Positions 8,025 through 16,910 of a stretch of 64,000 bases of DNA are shown one piece after another; the first letter of the stretch is position 1, and each line of letters starts with the position of its first letter. Origin of the DNA: Chromobacterium haemolyticum DSM 19808 (lineage in GTDB: Bacteria; Pseudomonadota; Gammaproteobacteria; Burkholderiales; Chromobacteriaceae); assembly GCF_000711885.1 (NCBI RefSeq), contig NZ_JONK01000018.1:47742-111741 (forward strand), read 5' to 3'. A program made the position numbers and the translations under genes. The notes below the pieces were generated by a model, which did no database searches, was not told the DNA's origin, and saw only the letters and a program-made list of their open reading frames with translations.

Positions 8025-9518
8025 TTGACACTGACCACGCCCCCAAACAACGTGCTCGCCACCATCGATATGGGCTCCAACAGCTTCCGCCTGCAAGTGT
8101 CGCGGGTGGTGGACGACCAGCTGTACGCGCTGGACGTGATGAAGGAGACCGTGCGCCTGGGCGCGGGCCTGACCGCCGACAAACAGTTGGACCAGGAAAC
8201 CCAGGACAAGGCGCTGGCCTGTCTCGCCCGCTTTGGCGAGCGTCTGCGCGGCTTCACCCCGGCCCAAGTGCGCGCGGTGGGCACCAACACCCTGCGCGTG
8301 GCCAAGAACGCGGCGGATTTCATCGCCAAGGCCGAGCCGCTGCTGGGTTTTCCCATTGAGGTGATCGCTGGCCGAGAAGAAGCGCGGCTGATCTATCTGG
8401 GCGCCGCCCACTCGTTGCCGGACACCAAGGAGCGGCGCATGGTGGTGGACATCGGCGGCGGATCCACCGAGTTCATCATCGGCAGCCATTACAAGGCTTT
8501 GGTCACGGAAAGCCTGCCGCTGGGCTGCGTCAGCTTCACGCTGCGTTATTTTCGTGATGGCAAATTGAGCCAAGCCAATTTCCAAGACGCTATCCTGGCC
8601 GCGCGCAATGAAATCCAGCGCATTGCCCATCAATACCAGCGCGAAGAATGGCAGCTGGCGGTGGGCACTTCCGGCACCGCGCGCTCGCTGCGCGACGTGC
8701 TCGAAATCAACGACTGGAGCAGCGCCGACATCACCTTGGCCGGCATGGAAAAGCTCAAGGCGCTGTTGATCCGCCAGGGCAGCATCGATGCCATCGACGT
8801 CAACGGCCTCAAGGCCGACCGCGCGCCGGTGCTGGCCGGCGGCCTCGCCATCATGATCGCGGTGTTTCAGGAACTGGCCATCGACAAAATGACGGTGGCC
8901 GAAGGCGCTTTGCGCGACGGCGTGCTATACGACCTGCTGGGCCGCCAACGCGAGAAGGACATGCGCGATACCACGGTCGCCCAGTTCAAGCGCCGTTACC
9001 ATGTGGACACCGCCCAGTCCGAGCGCGTCACCGCGTTGGCCGAACGCCTGTACCGCATGGTGGCCGGGGAAGACGTCGACCAATCCATGCTCAAACGCCT
9101 GCTATGGGCGGCCAAGCTGCATGAGATCGGCCTCACCATCTCCCACACCGCCTATCACAAACACTCTTCCTACATCCTGCAACACGCCGACATGCCGGGC
9201 TTCTCCAAGCGCGAACAAGCCACGCTGGCCGCCATCGTGCTGGGGCATCGCGGCGACATGGGCAAGATGCGTCAATACATGGAAGACGCCAGCCTGTGGC
9301 AGGCGGTGGTGGCGCTGCGCCTGGCGGTGCTGTTCCATCGCAGCCGCAACAGCATCGTGCTGCCGGACCGGCTGGACCTGCGCCAGCACGCCACCGGCTT
9401 CGCGCTGACGCTGAACAAAGCCTGGTTGAAGGGCAGTCCGCTGACCGCCAGCGGCTTCAAACAGGAAGTCGGCCAATGGAAAAACGTCGGCTTCGTGCTC
9501 GACATTGAGCAAGTGTGA
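8025..9518 (+). CDS. ppx: Exopolyphosphatase (Ppx/GppA family)
   Basis: Releases orthophosphate from polyphosphate chains. Phosphate-binding loops of the sugar kinase/hsp70 fold are visible: ATIDMGSNSFRLQVSRV near the N-terminus and VDIGGGSTEFIIG about residue 140. The C-terminal part is an HD-like helical domain (LLWAAKLHEIGLTISHTAYH). The start is uncertain. The open frame extends upstream to 7896, with ATGs at 7953 and 7956 but poor ribosome sites. TTG 8025 has GAGAAGG about 7 bp upstream and gives the family-typical short N-terminus, so it is preferred. The phoU-ppx-corA order points to phosphate/polyphosphate homeostasis. Confidence 0.88.
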   Translation: MTLTTPPNNVLATIDMGSNSFRLQVSRVVDDQLYALDVMKETVRLGAGLTADKQLDQETQDKALACLARFGERLRGFTPAQVRAVGTNTLRVAKNAADFIAKAEPLLGFPIEVIAGREEARLIYLGAAHSLPDTKERRMVVDIGGGSTEFIIGSHYKALVTESLPLGCVSFTLRYFRDGKLSQANFQDAILAARNEIQRIAHQYQREEWQLAVGTSGTARSLRDVLEINDWSSADITLAGMEKLKALLIRQGSIDAIDVNGLKADRAPVLAGGLAIMIAVFQELAIDKMTVAEGALRDGVLYDLLGRQREKDMRDTTVAQFKRRYHVDTAQSERVTALAERLYRMVAGEDVDQSMLKRLLWAAKLHEIGLTISHTAYHKHSSYILQHADMPGFSKREQATLAAIVLGHRGDMGKMRQYMEDASLWQAVVALRLAVLFHRSRNSIVLPDRLDLRQHATGFALTLNKAWLKGSPLTASGFKQEVGQWKNVGFVLDIEQV

Positions 9519-9525
9519 GCCGCCC

Positions 9526-10605
9526 ATGCGTCACACCACGCTGAAAAAACGCATACCCACGTTGGGTGAAGCGCCTGGCACCCTGCTGTCGGTGGGGGAG
9601 GCCAAGCTGCCGGAAGCCTCGATCTCGCTGTTTGAATACGGGCCGGAGCAACTGCAGGAAACCTCGTTCCAAACCGTGGCCGAAGGCATGGCCCACCAGT
9701 CCGGCGACGGCGTGCTCTGGCTCAACGTCTATGGTCTGCACCAGCCCGAGGTGATGCGTGCCATCGGCCAGCGCTTTGGCCTGCACGCGCTGGTGCTGGA
9801 AGACATCATGAATGCGCGGCAGCGGCCCAAAGTGGAAGACTACGGCGACTACCTGTTTATCGCCGGCCGGGTGTTCGACTACCACCAACACAGCGAGAAC
9901 GGCACTGGGAGGCTGTTGTCCGATCAGATATACCTGGTCATCGGCCGTCGCTTCGTGCTCACCTTCCAGGAGCGCCCCACCGGCGTGTTCGAGGAAGTTC
10001 GGGAGCGGCTGCGCCGCGGACGCGGCCTGCTGCGTCACAAGGAGGCGGACTATCTGGGCTATTCCTTGCTGGATGCGATGATAGACGACTACTTCGGCGT
10101 GCTCACCGAGTTCAACGAAAGGGTGGAGCGCATGGATAGCACCCTGCTGCGAGGCCGCGACCAGGGCGTGTTGATGCAGATTCAGCGTCTGAAGCGCGAT
10201 TGCCTGAAACTGCGCCGCGCGCTGATGCCGATGCGGGAAATGTTGATTTCGCTGAATCGCGGCGAGCACGGCTTCTTCAAGCCGGAAACGCTGGTCTATC
10301 TGCGAGACGCCTATGATCACACCATGCATGTGATCGAGTCCCTGGAAATGTCGCGTGAGATGGTGGGCGATATGTTGGACCTTTACCTCTCCACCCAATC
10401 TCACCGCCTCAACCTGCAAATGCGGGTGCTCACCGTATTGACTATGATCTTCATGCCGCTGACGCTGATCGCCGGCATCTACGGCATGAATTTCGAATAC
10501 ATGCCGGAGCTGAAATGGCATTATGGCTACCATCTGGTGTTGGTGGCGATGCTGGGCATTGCCGGCGGATTGAGCTGGTTGTTCTGGAAAAGGCGCTGGC
10601 TCTAG
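9526..10605 (+). CDS. corA: CorA family magnesium/cobalt transporter
   Basis: Pentameric inner-membrane channel for divalent cations. The 359 residues have a long cytoplasmic N-terminal domain and two C-terminal membrane helices. The first helix is followed by the diagnostic YGMNF motif (GIYGMNFEYMPEL), and the protein ends in a basic stop-transfer tail (FWKRRWL). ATG 9526 was chosen; a TTG at 9505 overlapping ppx would add seven residues. It follows ppx by 7 bp and may share its transcript; polyphosphate chelates magnesium, which fits. Confidence 0.92.
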   Translation: MRHTTLKKRIPTLGEAPGTLLSVGEAKLPEASISLFEYGPEQLQETSFQTVAEGMAHQSGDGVLWLNVYGLHQPEVMRAIGQRFGLHALVLEDIMNARQRPKVEDYGDYLFIAGRVFDYHQHSENGTGRLLSDQIYLVIGRRFVLTFQERPTGVFEEVRERLRRGRGLLRHKEADYLGYSLLDAMIDDYFGVLTEFNERVERMDSTLLRGRDQGVLMQIQRLKRDCLKLRRALMPMREMLISLNRGEHGFFKPETLVYLRDAYDHTMHVIESLEMSREMVGDMLDLYLSTQSHRLNLQMRVLTVLTMIFMPLTLIAGIYGMNFEYMPELKWHYGYHLVLVAMLGIAGGLSWLFWKRRWL

Positions 10606-10636
10606 GGCCTTGCTTGCGTTTCCCTGCGCCTTGCAC

Positions 10637-10757
10637 ACCCGTGTTTACGATCTCGCGAGCCAGGGCGGGACAAGGCGAAAACGGCTGAGAGAACGGGCAC
10701 AAGAGCACTTCAGAGCCGTGCTCACCGTGGGGCGTCTCACGACACGCAGCAGCAAGA
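10637..10757 (+). mobile_element. MITE-1 copy 2, degenerate
   Basis: Clear internal homology to the other copies (GTGTTTACGATCTCGCGAG, ACAAGGCGAAAACGGCTGAG, CACGACACGCAGCAG). The left terminus is mutated and the right terminus (GATCGTAAAC..GTTC) is lost. No target duplication can be recognised. It lies between corA and a convergent gene and looks like an old, decaying copy. Confidence 0.7.
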
Positions 10758-10800
10758 TTCCCATGCCAACACGTTTCATGGCGATTGATGCGCGAGTGAT

Positions 10801-10823
10801 CCCCGGCGCGGTTCGCGCCGGGG
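10801..10823. terminator. GC-rich hairpin between convergent corA and the SAM-hydrolase gene
   Basis: A perfect 10-bp stem (CCCCGGCGCG / CGCGCCGGGG) with a 3-base loop. The T-tract is weak on both sides, so it may act as a bidirectional terminator or simply as an mRNA end hairpin. Confidence 0.5.
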
Positions 10824-10885
10824 CGTGCTTTACCCTGTTCTATCAATGAGCCGGAGCTGAGCGGGCGATGGAAGCCCGCACGGGT

Positions 10886-11791
10886 TTACGGCCGGCTCAG
10901 TTCCACTGACCACTCCGGACCGGAGCCGATGCCGCGCTTGGCGGCGTAGTTGTCCATGTTCAGCGCTAGCGACACGTCCAGCAGGCTGTTCAGATAGACC
11001 AGCGGCTGGCCGTTGGCCACCTCGCCGAAGGTGCGGCGGTAGGGCGCCACCACTTCGTCCACCGGCTTGCCCTGTTTGAAAATGCGCACTTTTACCGTGT
11101 CGCCGGGGCGGAAGCCTTGGGCTTCGAACAGCGCTTTGGGGATATTGGTCCACACATTACCGTATTGCGGGTCCAATACCGGGATCATGCCCTTGATCCG
11201 TTCGCCGGCGGCTTCAGCGTGTTGATACGGTAGTTTGACCACGGCGGAGGCCGGCAGCGGCGGGCCCACTTCCTCAAAGCGGATTTTGCCGGCGGCCAGC
11301 CGCGCGCCGGTGTAGGCGTAAACGTCGCGGCCGTGGAAGGTGTAGGAGTCCGACGAGCCTTTCAGGCGGTTGGTCTTCTCGTCGATGCGGCGCAGTTCGG
11401 CCACGCCGTCGCGTTCGGCGATCAAGGTCAGCAGGCCGTTGTTGGGATTGACGAAATAGCGACCGTCCCTGGTTTTCAGTACTACCGACTGGCGTTCGGT
11501 GCCGACGCCCGGATCCACCACCGATACGAACACTGTGCCCTTCGGCCAGTAGTTGGCGGTCTGGTACAGCCGGTAGGCGCCGCTCCAAATATCGTAATCC
11601 GGAATTTCATGGGTGAGGTCGGACAGCGTCAGCTTGGGGTCCACCGAATAGGCGACGCCGCGCATCGCCGACACTGCGCCGTCCTTGAGGCCAAAGTCCG
11701 TCATTAGCACCAGAGGCGCGTCCGCGCGCGCCAAGCCGGCTAACAGCAAGCCGGCGGCCAGCCAGAGGCGGGCGTGTTGGAATAGCTTCAT
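10886..11791 (-). CDS. Exported SAM hydroxide adenosyltransferase (SAM hydrolase, DUF62 family)
   Basis: The family hydrolyses S-adenosylmethionine to adenosine and methionine and is related to fluorinase/chlorinase. The core motifs are present: VLMTDFGLKDGAVSAMRG, SDLTHEIPDYDIWSGAYRL and VSVVDPGVGTERQSVVL, followed by a C-terminal beta-barrel domain. The 301 residues include a convincing N-terminal signal peptide (MKLFQHARLWLAAGLLLAGLA then RADA), so the product should be periplasmic. That is odd for an enzyme acting on a cytoplasmic cofactor. ATG 11791 has AGGAG about 9 bp upstream. It follows pncA on the same strand. Confidence 0.85.
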   Translation of the reverse strand: MKLFQHARLWLAAGLLLAGLARADAPLVLMTDFGLKDGAVSAMRGVAYSVDPKLTLSDLTHEIPDYDIWSGAYRLYQTANYWPKGTVFVSVVDPGVGTERQSVVLKTRDGRYFVNPNNGLLTLIAERDGVAELRRIDEKTNRLKGSSDSYTFHGRDVYAYTGARLAAGKIRFEEVGPPLPASAVVKLPYQHAEAAGERIKGMIPVLDPQYGNVWTNIPKALFEAQGFRPGDTVKVRIFKQGKPVDEVVAPYRRTFGEVANGQPLVYLNSLLDVSLALNMDNYAAKRGIGSGPEWSVELSRP

Positions 11792-11828
11792 TCTTCTTCT
11801 CCTAAGTGTTTTCTTGTGTCCAAGGATG

Positions 11829-11876
11829 GGCTTTCAACGCCGTATCGCCGAAGCGCAGCAGGCATTGAACAGGTTT
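11829..11876 (+). repeat. MITE-1 remnant (right half) abutting the pncA stop
   Basis: GCTTTCAACGCCGTATCGCC and CGCAGCAG near 11830-11860 match the right half of MITE-1. It ends GAACAGGTTT where intact copies end AACAGGTTC. The next three bases, TTA (11877-11879), are the reverse complement of the pncA stop TAA and would be the TNA flank. The left half is deleted or unrecognisable. Confidence 0.6.
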
Positions 11877-12509
11877 TTACACCTCGTCCGAGCGCAGCCT
11901 CCGCACGCCGGCGGCCAGCATGTGCGCCCAGGCGCTGCTGAGCGACCCGTTCAGATTGATGCCGCGGCAGGCATCGTCCACCACCGTGGTTTCCAAGCCG
12001 GCGGCGCGCGCGTCCAGCGCGCTCCAGGCTACGCAGTAGTCCGTGGCGAGCCCGGCCAGCCACACGCGCTTGACGCCGCGTTCGGCCAGATAGCCGGCCA
12101 GGCCGGTGGGGGTTTGGCGGTCCGCTTCCACGAAGGCGGAATAACTGTCCAGCGCCGGATTGCAACCCTTGCGAATGATCAACTGCGCGAGATGGGTGTC
12201 CAGCTCCGGGTGGAATTCGGCGCCGCGGCTGCCGGCCACGCAATGGTCCGGCCACAGCGTCTGCTCGCCATAAGGCAGCTGGATGCTGTCGAAAGGCTGT
12301 TTGCCGGCGTGTTGGCTGGCGAAGGAAACATGTTTGGCCGGGTGCCAATCCTGGGTCAGGATCACCCGGTTGAAGAACTGCATCATGTGGTTGATCAGCG
12401 GCACGATCTGATCGCCGTCGGCCACGGCCAGCTCGCCGCCGGGACAAAAACTGTTTTGCACGTCCACCACGATCAAGGCGCAATCGTCGCCGTAGCGTTT
12501 CAGGGGCAT
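11877..12509 (-). CDS. pncA: Nicotinamidase
   Basis: Converts nicotinamide to nicotinic acid in NAD salvage (also pyrazinamidase). The 210 residues have the isochorismatase-like fold: catalytic Asp in IVVDVQNSFCPGGEL, metal ligands in TQDWHPAKHVSF and the nucleophilic Cys in GLATDYCVAWSALDA. The start was placed at MPLKRYGDD (12509), which has AGGA 7 bp upstream; a second ATG 15 bp upstream has no ribosome site. It probably shares a transcript with the downstream SAM-hydrolase gene. Confidence 0.93.
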   Translation of the reverse strand: MPLKRYGDDCALIVVDVQNSFCPGGELAVADGDQIVPLINHMMQFFNRVILTQDWHPAKHVSFASQHAGKQPFDSIQLPYGEQTLWPDHCVAGSRGAEFHPELDTHLAQLIIRKGCNPALDSYSAFVEADRQTPTGLAGYLAERGVKRVWLAGLATDYCVAWSALDARAAGLETTVVDDACRGINLNGSLSSAWAHMLAAGVRRLRSDEV

Positions 12510-12602
12510 AGCGTTTTCCTGCAAGGGTTCTCAGCCTTTCTTGTTACCACGCGGCCGCCGGCGCGGTAAAGCCCGACGCTGTGATAATCGCGAAAAAACG
12601 GT

Positions 12603-12633
12603 TTGCCATTAATACCCTGTGGGGGTATATAAT
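12603..12633 (+). promoter_or_regulatory. copA promoter with an embedded CsoR-like operator
   Basis: TTGCCA (12603-12608) and TATAAT (12628-12633) form a promoter with an unusually long 19-bp spacer. Inside it lies the palindrome ATACCCTGTGGGGGTAT (12612-12628). This matches the operator type of the copper repressor CsoR (ATACCC-N5-GGGTAT) better than the CueR type (ACCTTCC..GGAAGGT). A 19-bp spacer is, however, what MerR/CueR activators use. Either way it is a metal-responsive site controlling copA. No cognate regulator gene is in the window. Confidence 0.65.
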
Positions 12634-12651
12634 TCAGCCCAGGAGGTCATC

Positions 12652-15009
12652 ATGACAGCAAGCACCGTGGATTTGCCGATTGAGGGCATGAGTTGCGCGG
12701 CCTGCGCCGCCAGGATTGAAAAACAGTTGAATCGGCTGGACGGGGTGGAAGCGGCGGTGAATTTCGCCAGCGAGTCCGCCAAGGTTTCGTTCGACCCGGT
12801 CAAAACCCCGCCGCAGACACTGGTGGACACCATCGCCAAGACTGGTTTCGCCGTGCCGCGCCGGCAGGCGGAGCTGGACATCCAGGGCATGACTTGCGCC
12901 GCCTGCGCCGGCCGTATCGAGAAGGTGCTGAACCGCTTGCCAGGCGTGTCCGCCCAGGTCAACTTCGCCAGCGAGAGCGCCCGTGTCGATTACGTGGCCG
13001 GTCTGGCCGACGAGGCGGCGTTGATCGCCGCGGTGAGCCGCGCTGGTTATCAGGCCGCGGCCAAGGCCGGGCCGGGCGACGACACGCTGGCCGCCGAGCA
13101 TGCGCGCCGCTACCGGCGCGAGCGGTTGTGGTTCGCGTTCTCCGCCTTGCTGACCTTGCCCTTCCTTATTGAAATGGCGGCGATGTTCAGCGGCGGCCAC
13201 CATGGCTGGCTGCCGCGTTACTGGCAGTTGGCCTTGGCCACGCCGGTGCAATTTATCGTCGGCTGGCGTTTCTACAAGGGCGCCTGGGCGGCGCTGCGCG
13301 GCGGCGGCGCCAATATGGACGTGCTGGTGGCCCTGGGCACCAGCATGGCCTGGCTGTTGTCGGCGGCGGTGACGCTGCTGGGGCGGGAAGACCAGCATGT
13401 CTATTTTGAAGCCAGCGCCTCGGTAATTACGCTGGTGCTGCTGGGCAAGCTGCTGGAAGCCCGCGCCAAGGGGAAAACTTCGGCCGCGATTGAGGAGCTG
13501 ATCCGGCTGGCGCCCAAGACCGCCCGCGTGGAGCGCGAGGACGGCCGGGTGGAGGAGGTGGCGGTCACCGCGCTGCGCCAGGGCGATCTGATTGTGGTGC
13601 GCCACGGCGAAACCTTGCCGGTGGACGGCGAGGTGGTGGACGGCGCGGCGGCGCTGGATGAAAGCATGTTGACCGGCGAAAGCCTGCCGGTGGCCAAGCG
13701 CGTCGGCGACAGCGTCTACGCCGCCACCCGCAACCAGGACGGCATGCTGAAGATCCGCGCCACCGGCGTGGGCGGGGACACCCAGTTGGCCGAGATTGTG
13801 CGCCTGGTGAGCGCGGCCCAGGGCTCCAAGGCGCCGATTCAGCAATTGGCGGACGTGATTTCCGGCGTGTTTGTGCCGGTCGTGGTGGGCATCAGCCTGT
13901 TGACCTTCATCATTACCGGCCTGTGGCTGCAGGATTGGCCGGCGGCGCTGATCCACGCGGTGGCGGTGCTGGTGATTGCCTGCCCTTGCGCTTTGGGCCT
14001 GGCCACGCCGACAGCGGTGATGGTGGGCGTGGGCAACGGCGCGCGGCGCGGCATCCTGTTCCGCAACGCCACCGCGCTGGAACTGGCAAGCCAGGTGGGG
14101 GTGCTGTTGGTGGACAAGACCGGCACGCTGACCGAAGGCAAGCCGCAAGTCAAACAAGTGCTGCCGCTGGCGGCGGACACGGATTTGGTGCTGCAACTGG
14201 CCGCCAGCGTGGAGGCTGGATCGGAACACCCGTTGGCGCGCGCCATCCTGCAACAGGCGCAAGAACAGGGCCTGGGCTTGCTGCCGGTCAGCGGCTTCGC
14301 CGCCCAGGTGGGGCAGGGGGTGCAGGCGGAAGTGGCCGGTCACGGCCTGGTGCGCGCCGGCGTGCCCGGCTGGTTGGGCGAGCAGGCCTTGAACGCCGCC
14401 TTGCCCTTGCAACAGGCGGGAAACACCGTGGTGGCGGTGGCGCGCGGCGAGGAGCTGTTGGGCCTGCTGGCCATCGCCGATCGCATCCGTCCCAGCTCGG
14501 CCCAGGCGGTGGCGCAGTTGCAGCGGATGGGCATACGGGTGGCGATGCTGACCGGCGACAACCCGGCCACCGCCGCCGGCATCGCCGCGGAGGCGGGCAT
14601 CCGCGACTACCGCGCCGAGGTGAAGCCGCAGGACAAGGCGGCGGAAGTGCGGCGTTGGCAGGCGCAGGGCTTCAAGGTGGCGATGATGGGCGACGGCGTC
14701 AACGATGCGCCGGCGTTGGCCGCCGCCGACGTCAGCCTGGCGATGGGCGCCGGCTCGGATGTGGCGATAGAAGCCGCCGACATTACCCTGATGCACGGCG
14801 ACTTGATGCACGCGGTGGATGCGATTCGGTTGTCGCGCGCCAGCCTGCGCAAAATCCGGCAGAATCTGCTGTTCGCCTTTATCTACAACGTGATGGGGAT
14901 TCCGCTGGCGGCGCTGGGCATGTTGAACCCGGTGATCGCCGGCGCGGCGATGGCGATGAGTTCGGTATCGGTGGTGAGTAACTCGCTGCTGCTGCGGCGC
15001 TGGAAATAA
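12652..15009 (+). CDS. copA: Copper-exporting P1B-type ATPase
   Basis: Pumps Cu(I) out of the cytoplasm using ATP. The 785 residues contain two N-terminal heavy-metal domains (Cys15-x-x-Cys18 in GMSCAAC and Cys82-x-x-Cys85 in GMTCAAC). Further on come TGES in the actuator domain, the CPC intramembrane copper site at 444-446 ([14 protein letters not shown]), the phosphorylated Asp488 in [20 protein letters not shown] and [15 protein letters not shown] 12652 follows AGGAGG at 12641. A MITE-1 separates it from the copper chaperone gene. Confidence 0.97.
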   Translation: MTASTVDLPIEGMSCAACAARIEKQLNRLDGVEAAVNFASESAKVSFDPVKTPPQTLVDTIAKTGFAVPRRQAELDIQGMTCAACAGRIEKVLNRLPGVSAQVNFASESARVDYVAGLADEAALIAAVSRAGYQAAAKAGPGDDTLAAEHARRYRRERLWFAFSALLTLPFLIEMAAMFSGGHHGWLPRYWQLALATPVQFIVGWRFYKGAWAALRGGGANMDVLVALGTSMAWLLSAAVTLLGREDQHVYFEASASVITLVLLGKLLEARAKGKTSAAIEELIRLAPKTARVEREDGRVEEVAVTALRQGDLIVVRHGETLPVDGEVVDGAAALDESMLTGESLPVAKRVGDSVYAATRNQDGMLKIRATGVGGDTQLAEIVRLVSAAQGSKAPIQQLADVISGVFVPVVVGISLLTFIITGLWLQDWPAALIHAVAVLVIACPCALGLATPTAVMVGVGNGARRGILFRNATALELASQVGVLLVDKTGTLTEGKPQVKQVLPLAADTDLVLQLAASVEAGSEHPLARAILQQAQEQGLGLLPVSGFAAQVGQGVQAEVAGHGLVRAGVPGWLGEQALNAALPLQQAGNTVVAVARGEELLGLLAIADRIRPSSAQAVAQLQRMGIRVAMLTGDNPATAAGIAAEAGIRDYRAEVKPQDKAAEVRRWQAQGFKVAMMGDGVNDAPALAAADVSLAMGAGSDVAIEAADITLMHGDLMHAVDAIRLSRASLRKIRQNLLFAFIYNVMGIPLAALGMLNPVIAGAAMAMSSVSVVSNSLLLRRWK

Positions 15010-15025
15010 GGCGGCATCGGTGTGA

Positions 15026-15150
15026 GAACGTGTTTACGATCTCGCGAGCTAAGAGCTGAGAAGGCGCAGTGTACAGACGGTACATGAGTATTTCGAAGCT
15101 GTACTCACCGTGTGACGTCTCACGACGCGCAGCAGATCGTGAACAGGTTC
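15026..15150 (+). mobile_element. MITE-1 copy 3 (125 bp), between copA and copZ
   Basis: It starts GAACGTGTTTACGATC and ends GATCGTGAACAGGTTC. It is flanked by a perfect TGA duplication (15023-15025 and 15151-15153). Its internal part is somewhat shorter than the other copies. The insertion lies 16 bp after the copA stop and 34 bp before the copZ start. Confidence 0.9.
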
Positions 15151-15184
15151 TGAGGGACGGTTTGAATTTTTTCAGGAGAAAGCA

Positions 15185-15394
15185 ATGTCCGAATTGATCA
15201 TGAAAGTGGATGGCATGACCTGCCAGGGGTGCGTGAAAAGCGTCAGCGGCGTGCTCAGCGGCATGGCCGGCGTCAGCGAGGCCGAAGTCAGCCTGGAGGC
15301 TAAGCAGGCCAAGGTGGTGTACGACGCGGAGATCGTGTCGCCGGAGGAACTGGCGGCTGCGGTGGAGGACGCGGGCTTCGACGTGACGCGCTGA
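15185..15394 (+). CDS. copZ: Heavy-metal-associated copper chaperone
   Basis: A 69-residue single HMA domain of ferredoxin-like fold with the Cu(I)-binding motif GMTCQGC near residue 10. It would carry Cu(I) to CopA. Length and position right after copA fit CopZ. AGGAG lies ~8 bp before ATG 15185. Because a MITE was inserted between the genes, it may be transcribed by read-through from copA or from its own or an element-borne promoter. Confidence 0.9.
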   Translation: MSELIMKVDGMTCQGCVKSVSGVLSGMAGVSEAEVSLEAKQAKVVYDAEIVSPEELAAAVEDAGFDVTR

Positions 15395-15417
15395 GTGTTA
15401 AACGATGGCGAGGCGGA

Positions 15418-15447
15418 ACAGGGCATGGCTTGCGGGCCATGCCCTGT
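15418..15447 (+). terminator. Intrinsic terminator after copZ
   Basis: A perfect 12-bp stem ACAGGGCATGGC / GCCATGCCCTGT with a 6-base loop, followed by TTTCATTG. It lies 24 bp after the copZ stop. Confidence 0.75.
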
Positions 15448-15608
15448 TTCATTGTTCGTCGCCTTTGGGCGTTAACTGAGTTCCGTCGTTTTCAGAGGAG
15501 AGGGCGTCGGGGAATCGCCGGCAATGTATTGTTTTTCAATGATCTTGCCGGCTTGACGATTCGGGGAACGGGTGCCGGCATCAAGCTATGCCTGGCTGGC
15601 AAAGGTCA

Positions 15609-15761
15609 ATGATGAGCGACGAGAAAACCATAGAGAAGATGAGACAGCGGGCGGGCGGCCTCAGCTTAGATGAACTCGTGGCCGTGCGCGACGCCAGCTG
15701 AATCAAGGGCAGCCACCAGCTCTACAAGATCCCCGGAGTTCCAAGTGGCGTGAATATGTGA
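15609..15761 (+). pseudogene. Possible remnant of a HicA-like toxin gene
   Basis: The 350-bp gap 15448-15800 holds no convincing intact gene. A 30-residue frame (MMSDEKTIEKMRQRAGG, then LSLDELVAVRDAS) ends at TGA 15699-15701. The same frame continues IKGSHQLYKIPGVPSG to a second stop at 15759-15761. KGSHxxYK is the core of HicA/YcfA-type mRNA interferases, which have a double-stranded-RNA-binding-like fold. The start, C-terminus and partner antitoxin are missing. This is a weak call based on a short motif. Confidence 0.3.
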
Positions 15762-15800
15762 AGTTCAGACCTTATCCGCCGGTCCTTGCCGACCGGGTTG

Positions 15801-16124
15801 TCACGATTCCTCCTCCCCCAACACGCCGAACTCCACCGGCGTCTTCACGTAAAACACCTTGACCCCGGCGGCGGCGAGCGCGGCCAGCAGCCGCTCGGCC
15901 TCGTCGGCGCTGATCACCAGCGTGACTTCCTCGGGCTGGTCCGCCAGATCGAAGAAATGGACGGAGTGCAGCCGGCGGTGGCGGCCGTAGCCTTCACTGG
16001 CGGTGAACAGCGTGGCGCCGCGGATGTCCATCCGCCGCGCCTGTTGCACGATCCATTCCGCCAGCGGCAGGCCGTCGTGGCAGTGGTCTTGCTGGGTGAA
16101 GAAGGAGAGTTGATAGCCTTGCAT
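15801..16124 (-). CDS. DUF190 (PII-like, UPF0166) family protein
   Basis: Small cytoplasmic protein of 107 residues related to PII signalling proteins. The typical DUF190 segments are present: GYQLSFFTQQDHCHDGLPLA, RGATLFTASEGYGRHRRLHS and HFFDLADQPEEVTLVIS. Family function is not established; members often sit with CrcB/fluoride or other transporters, which is not the case here. It lies 18 bp downstream of the MBL-fold gene on the same strand and is probably co-transcribed. A short hairpin (CCGGTC/GACCGG, 15779-15796) follows it. Confidence 0.85.
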   Translation of the reverse strand: MQGYQLSFFTQQDHCHDGLPLAEWIVQQARRMDIRGATLFTASEGYGRHRRLHSVHFFDLADQPEEVTLVISADEAERLLAALAAAGVKVFYVKTPVEFGVLGEEES

Positions 16125-16142
16125 GGTCTTGGTCTCCGGCGG

Positions 16143-16910
16143 CTACAGTTCGATCAGCATGCCTTCGCGCAGCGGGCAGACGCGCAGGCCGTTGGCGTAT
16201 TCGGAGCGCAGCTGTTCCAGCAGGTGTTCGCGGCAGCCGGGGTCGATGTGGCTGATCCAAAGATGGGTGTTGGCCGGCAGCAGCGGCAGGAAGGGCAGCA
16301 ATAGCAAGGGCGTCATGTGGCCCTGGCGCGCGGCCTCGCCCTGGCGCTCGTCGGTGTAGGTCAATTCGCAGATCACGTCGGTCAGCGAGGGCACATTGGA
16401 CACCCATTGCCAGAAAGCCGGGCAAGGGCCGCTGTCGCCGCTGAAAGCGAGAGCGCGCCAGCTGCCTTCTATCAACCAGCCCAGCGCCGGCACGCTGTGA
16501 TTGGCCGGCAGCGCGGTGGCCAGGCCTTCGCCTATCGGCAGCGCGTAGCCGGGCTCCACCGCTTGCAGCCGCAGCCAGGGCTGTTCGACGCTGGGTTGGC
16601 GGGTGTAGTCCGGCCAGAGTTCGCCGTTGAACAGATGGGCGCGCAGCGCGTCCAGGGTTTCTTGCTGGCTGTAGACAGTGAGGCCGGGGCCGCGGCGGCT
16701 GGCGTGAACGTCGGCCAGCAGCGGCAGGCAGCCGCAGTGGTCGGCGTGGCTGTGGGTGAGCAGCACCTGGCGGATGGACAGCATCTCGTCCGCGCGCAAG
16801 CTGGTCACGCCGGTGCCGCAATCTATCAGGGTGTCTTCGTCAATCAGAAAACTGGTGGTGTGGCCGGGGTGGCCAATGCAGGCGGCGGCGCCGAGAACCT
16901 TGATGTGCAT
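16143..16910 (-). CDS. MBL-fold hydrolase, class II cyclic-nucleotide phosphodiesterase-like
   Basis: A 255-residue metallo-beta-lactamase-fold protein. Metal ligands are seen in LLTHSHADHCGCLPLL (HxHxDH), LPANHSVPALGWLIE, AFSGDSGPC and WISHIDPGCREHLLEQL. The overall pattern, with a GAAACIGHPGHTTSFLID N-terminus, matches class II 3',5'-cyclic-nucleotide phosphodiesterases. The start was set at MHIKVLGAA (16910) with AGGAG upstream; the open frame extends further but lacks a ribosome site. The true substrate is uncertain. Confidence 0.75.
   Translation of the reverse strand: MHIKVLGAAACIGHPGHTTSFLIDEDTLIDCGTGVTSLRADEMLSIRQVLLTHSHADHCGCLPLLADVHASRRGPGLTVYSQQETLDALRAHLFNGELWPDYTRQPSVEQPWLRLQAVEPGYALPIGEGLATALPANHSVPALGWLIEGSWRALAFSGDSGPCPAFWQWVSNVPSLTDVICELTYTDERQGEAARQGHMTPLLLLPFLPLLPANTHLWISHIDPGCREHLLEQLRSEYANGLRVCPLREGMLIEL

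Noticed and set aside
12634..14811. 725-codon open frame antisense to copA
   Set aside because: An effect of high GC and codon bias on the opposite strand of a real gene; composition is His/Gln/Arg-rich with no domain.
15430..15612. 60-codon frame after copZ
   Set aside because: It starts inside the copZ terminator hairpin and has no ribosome site or similarity.
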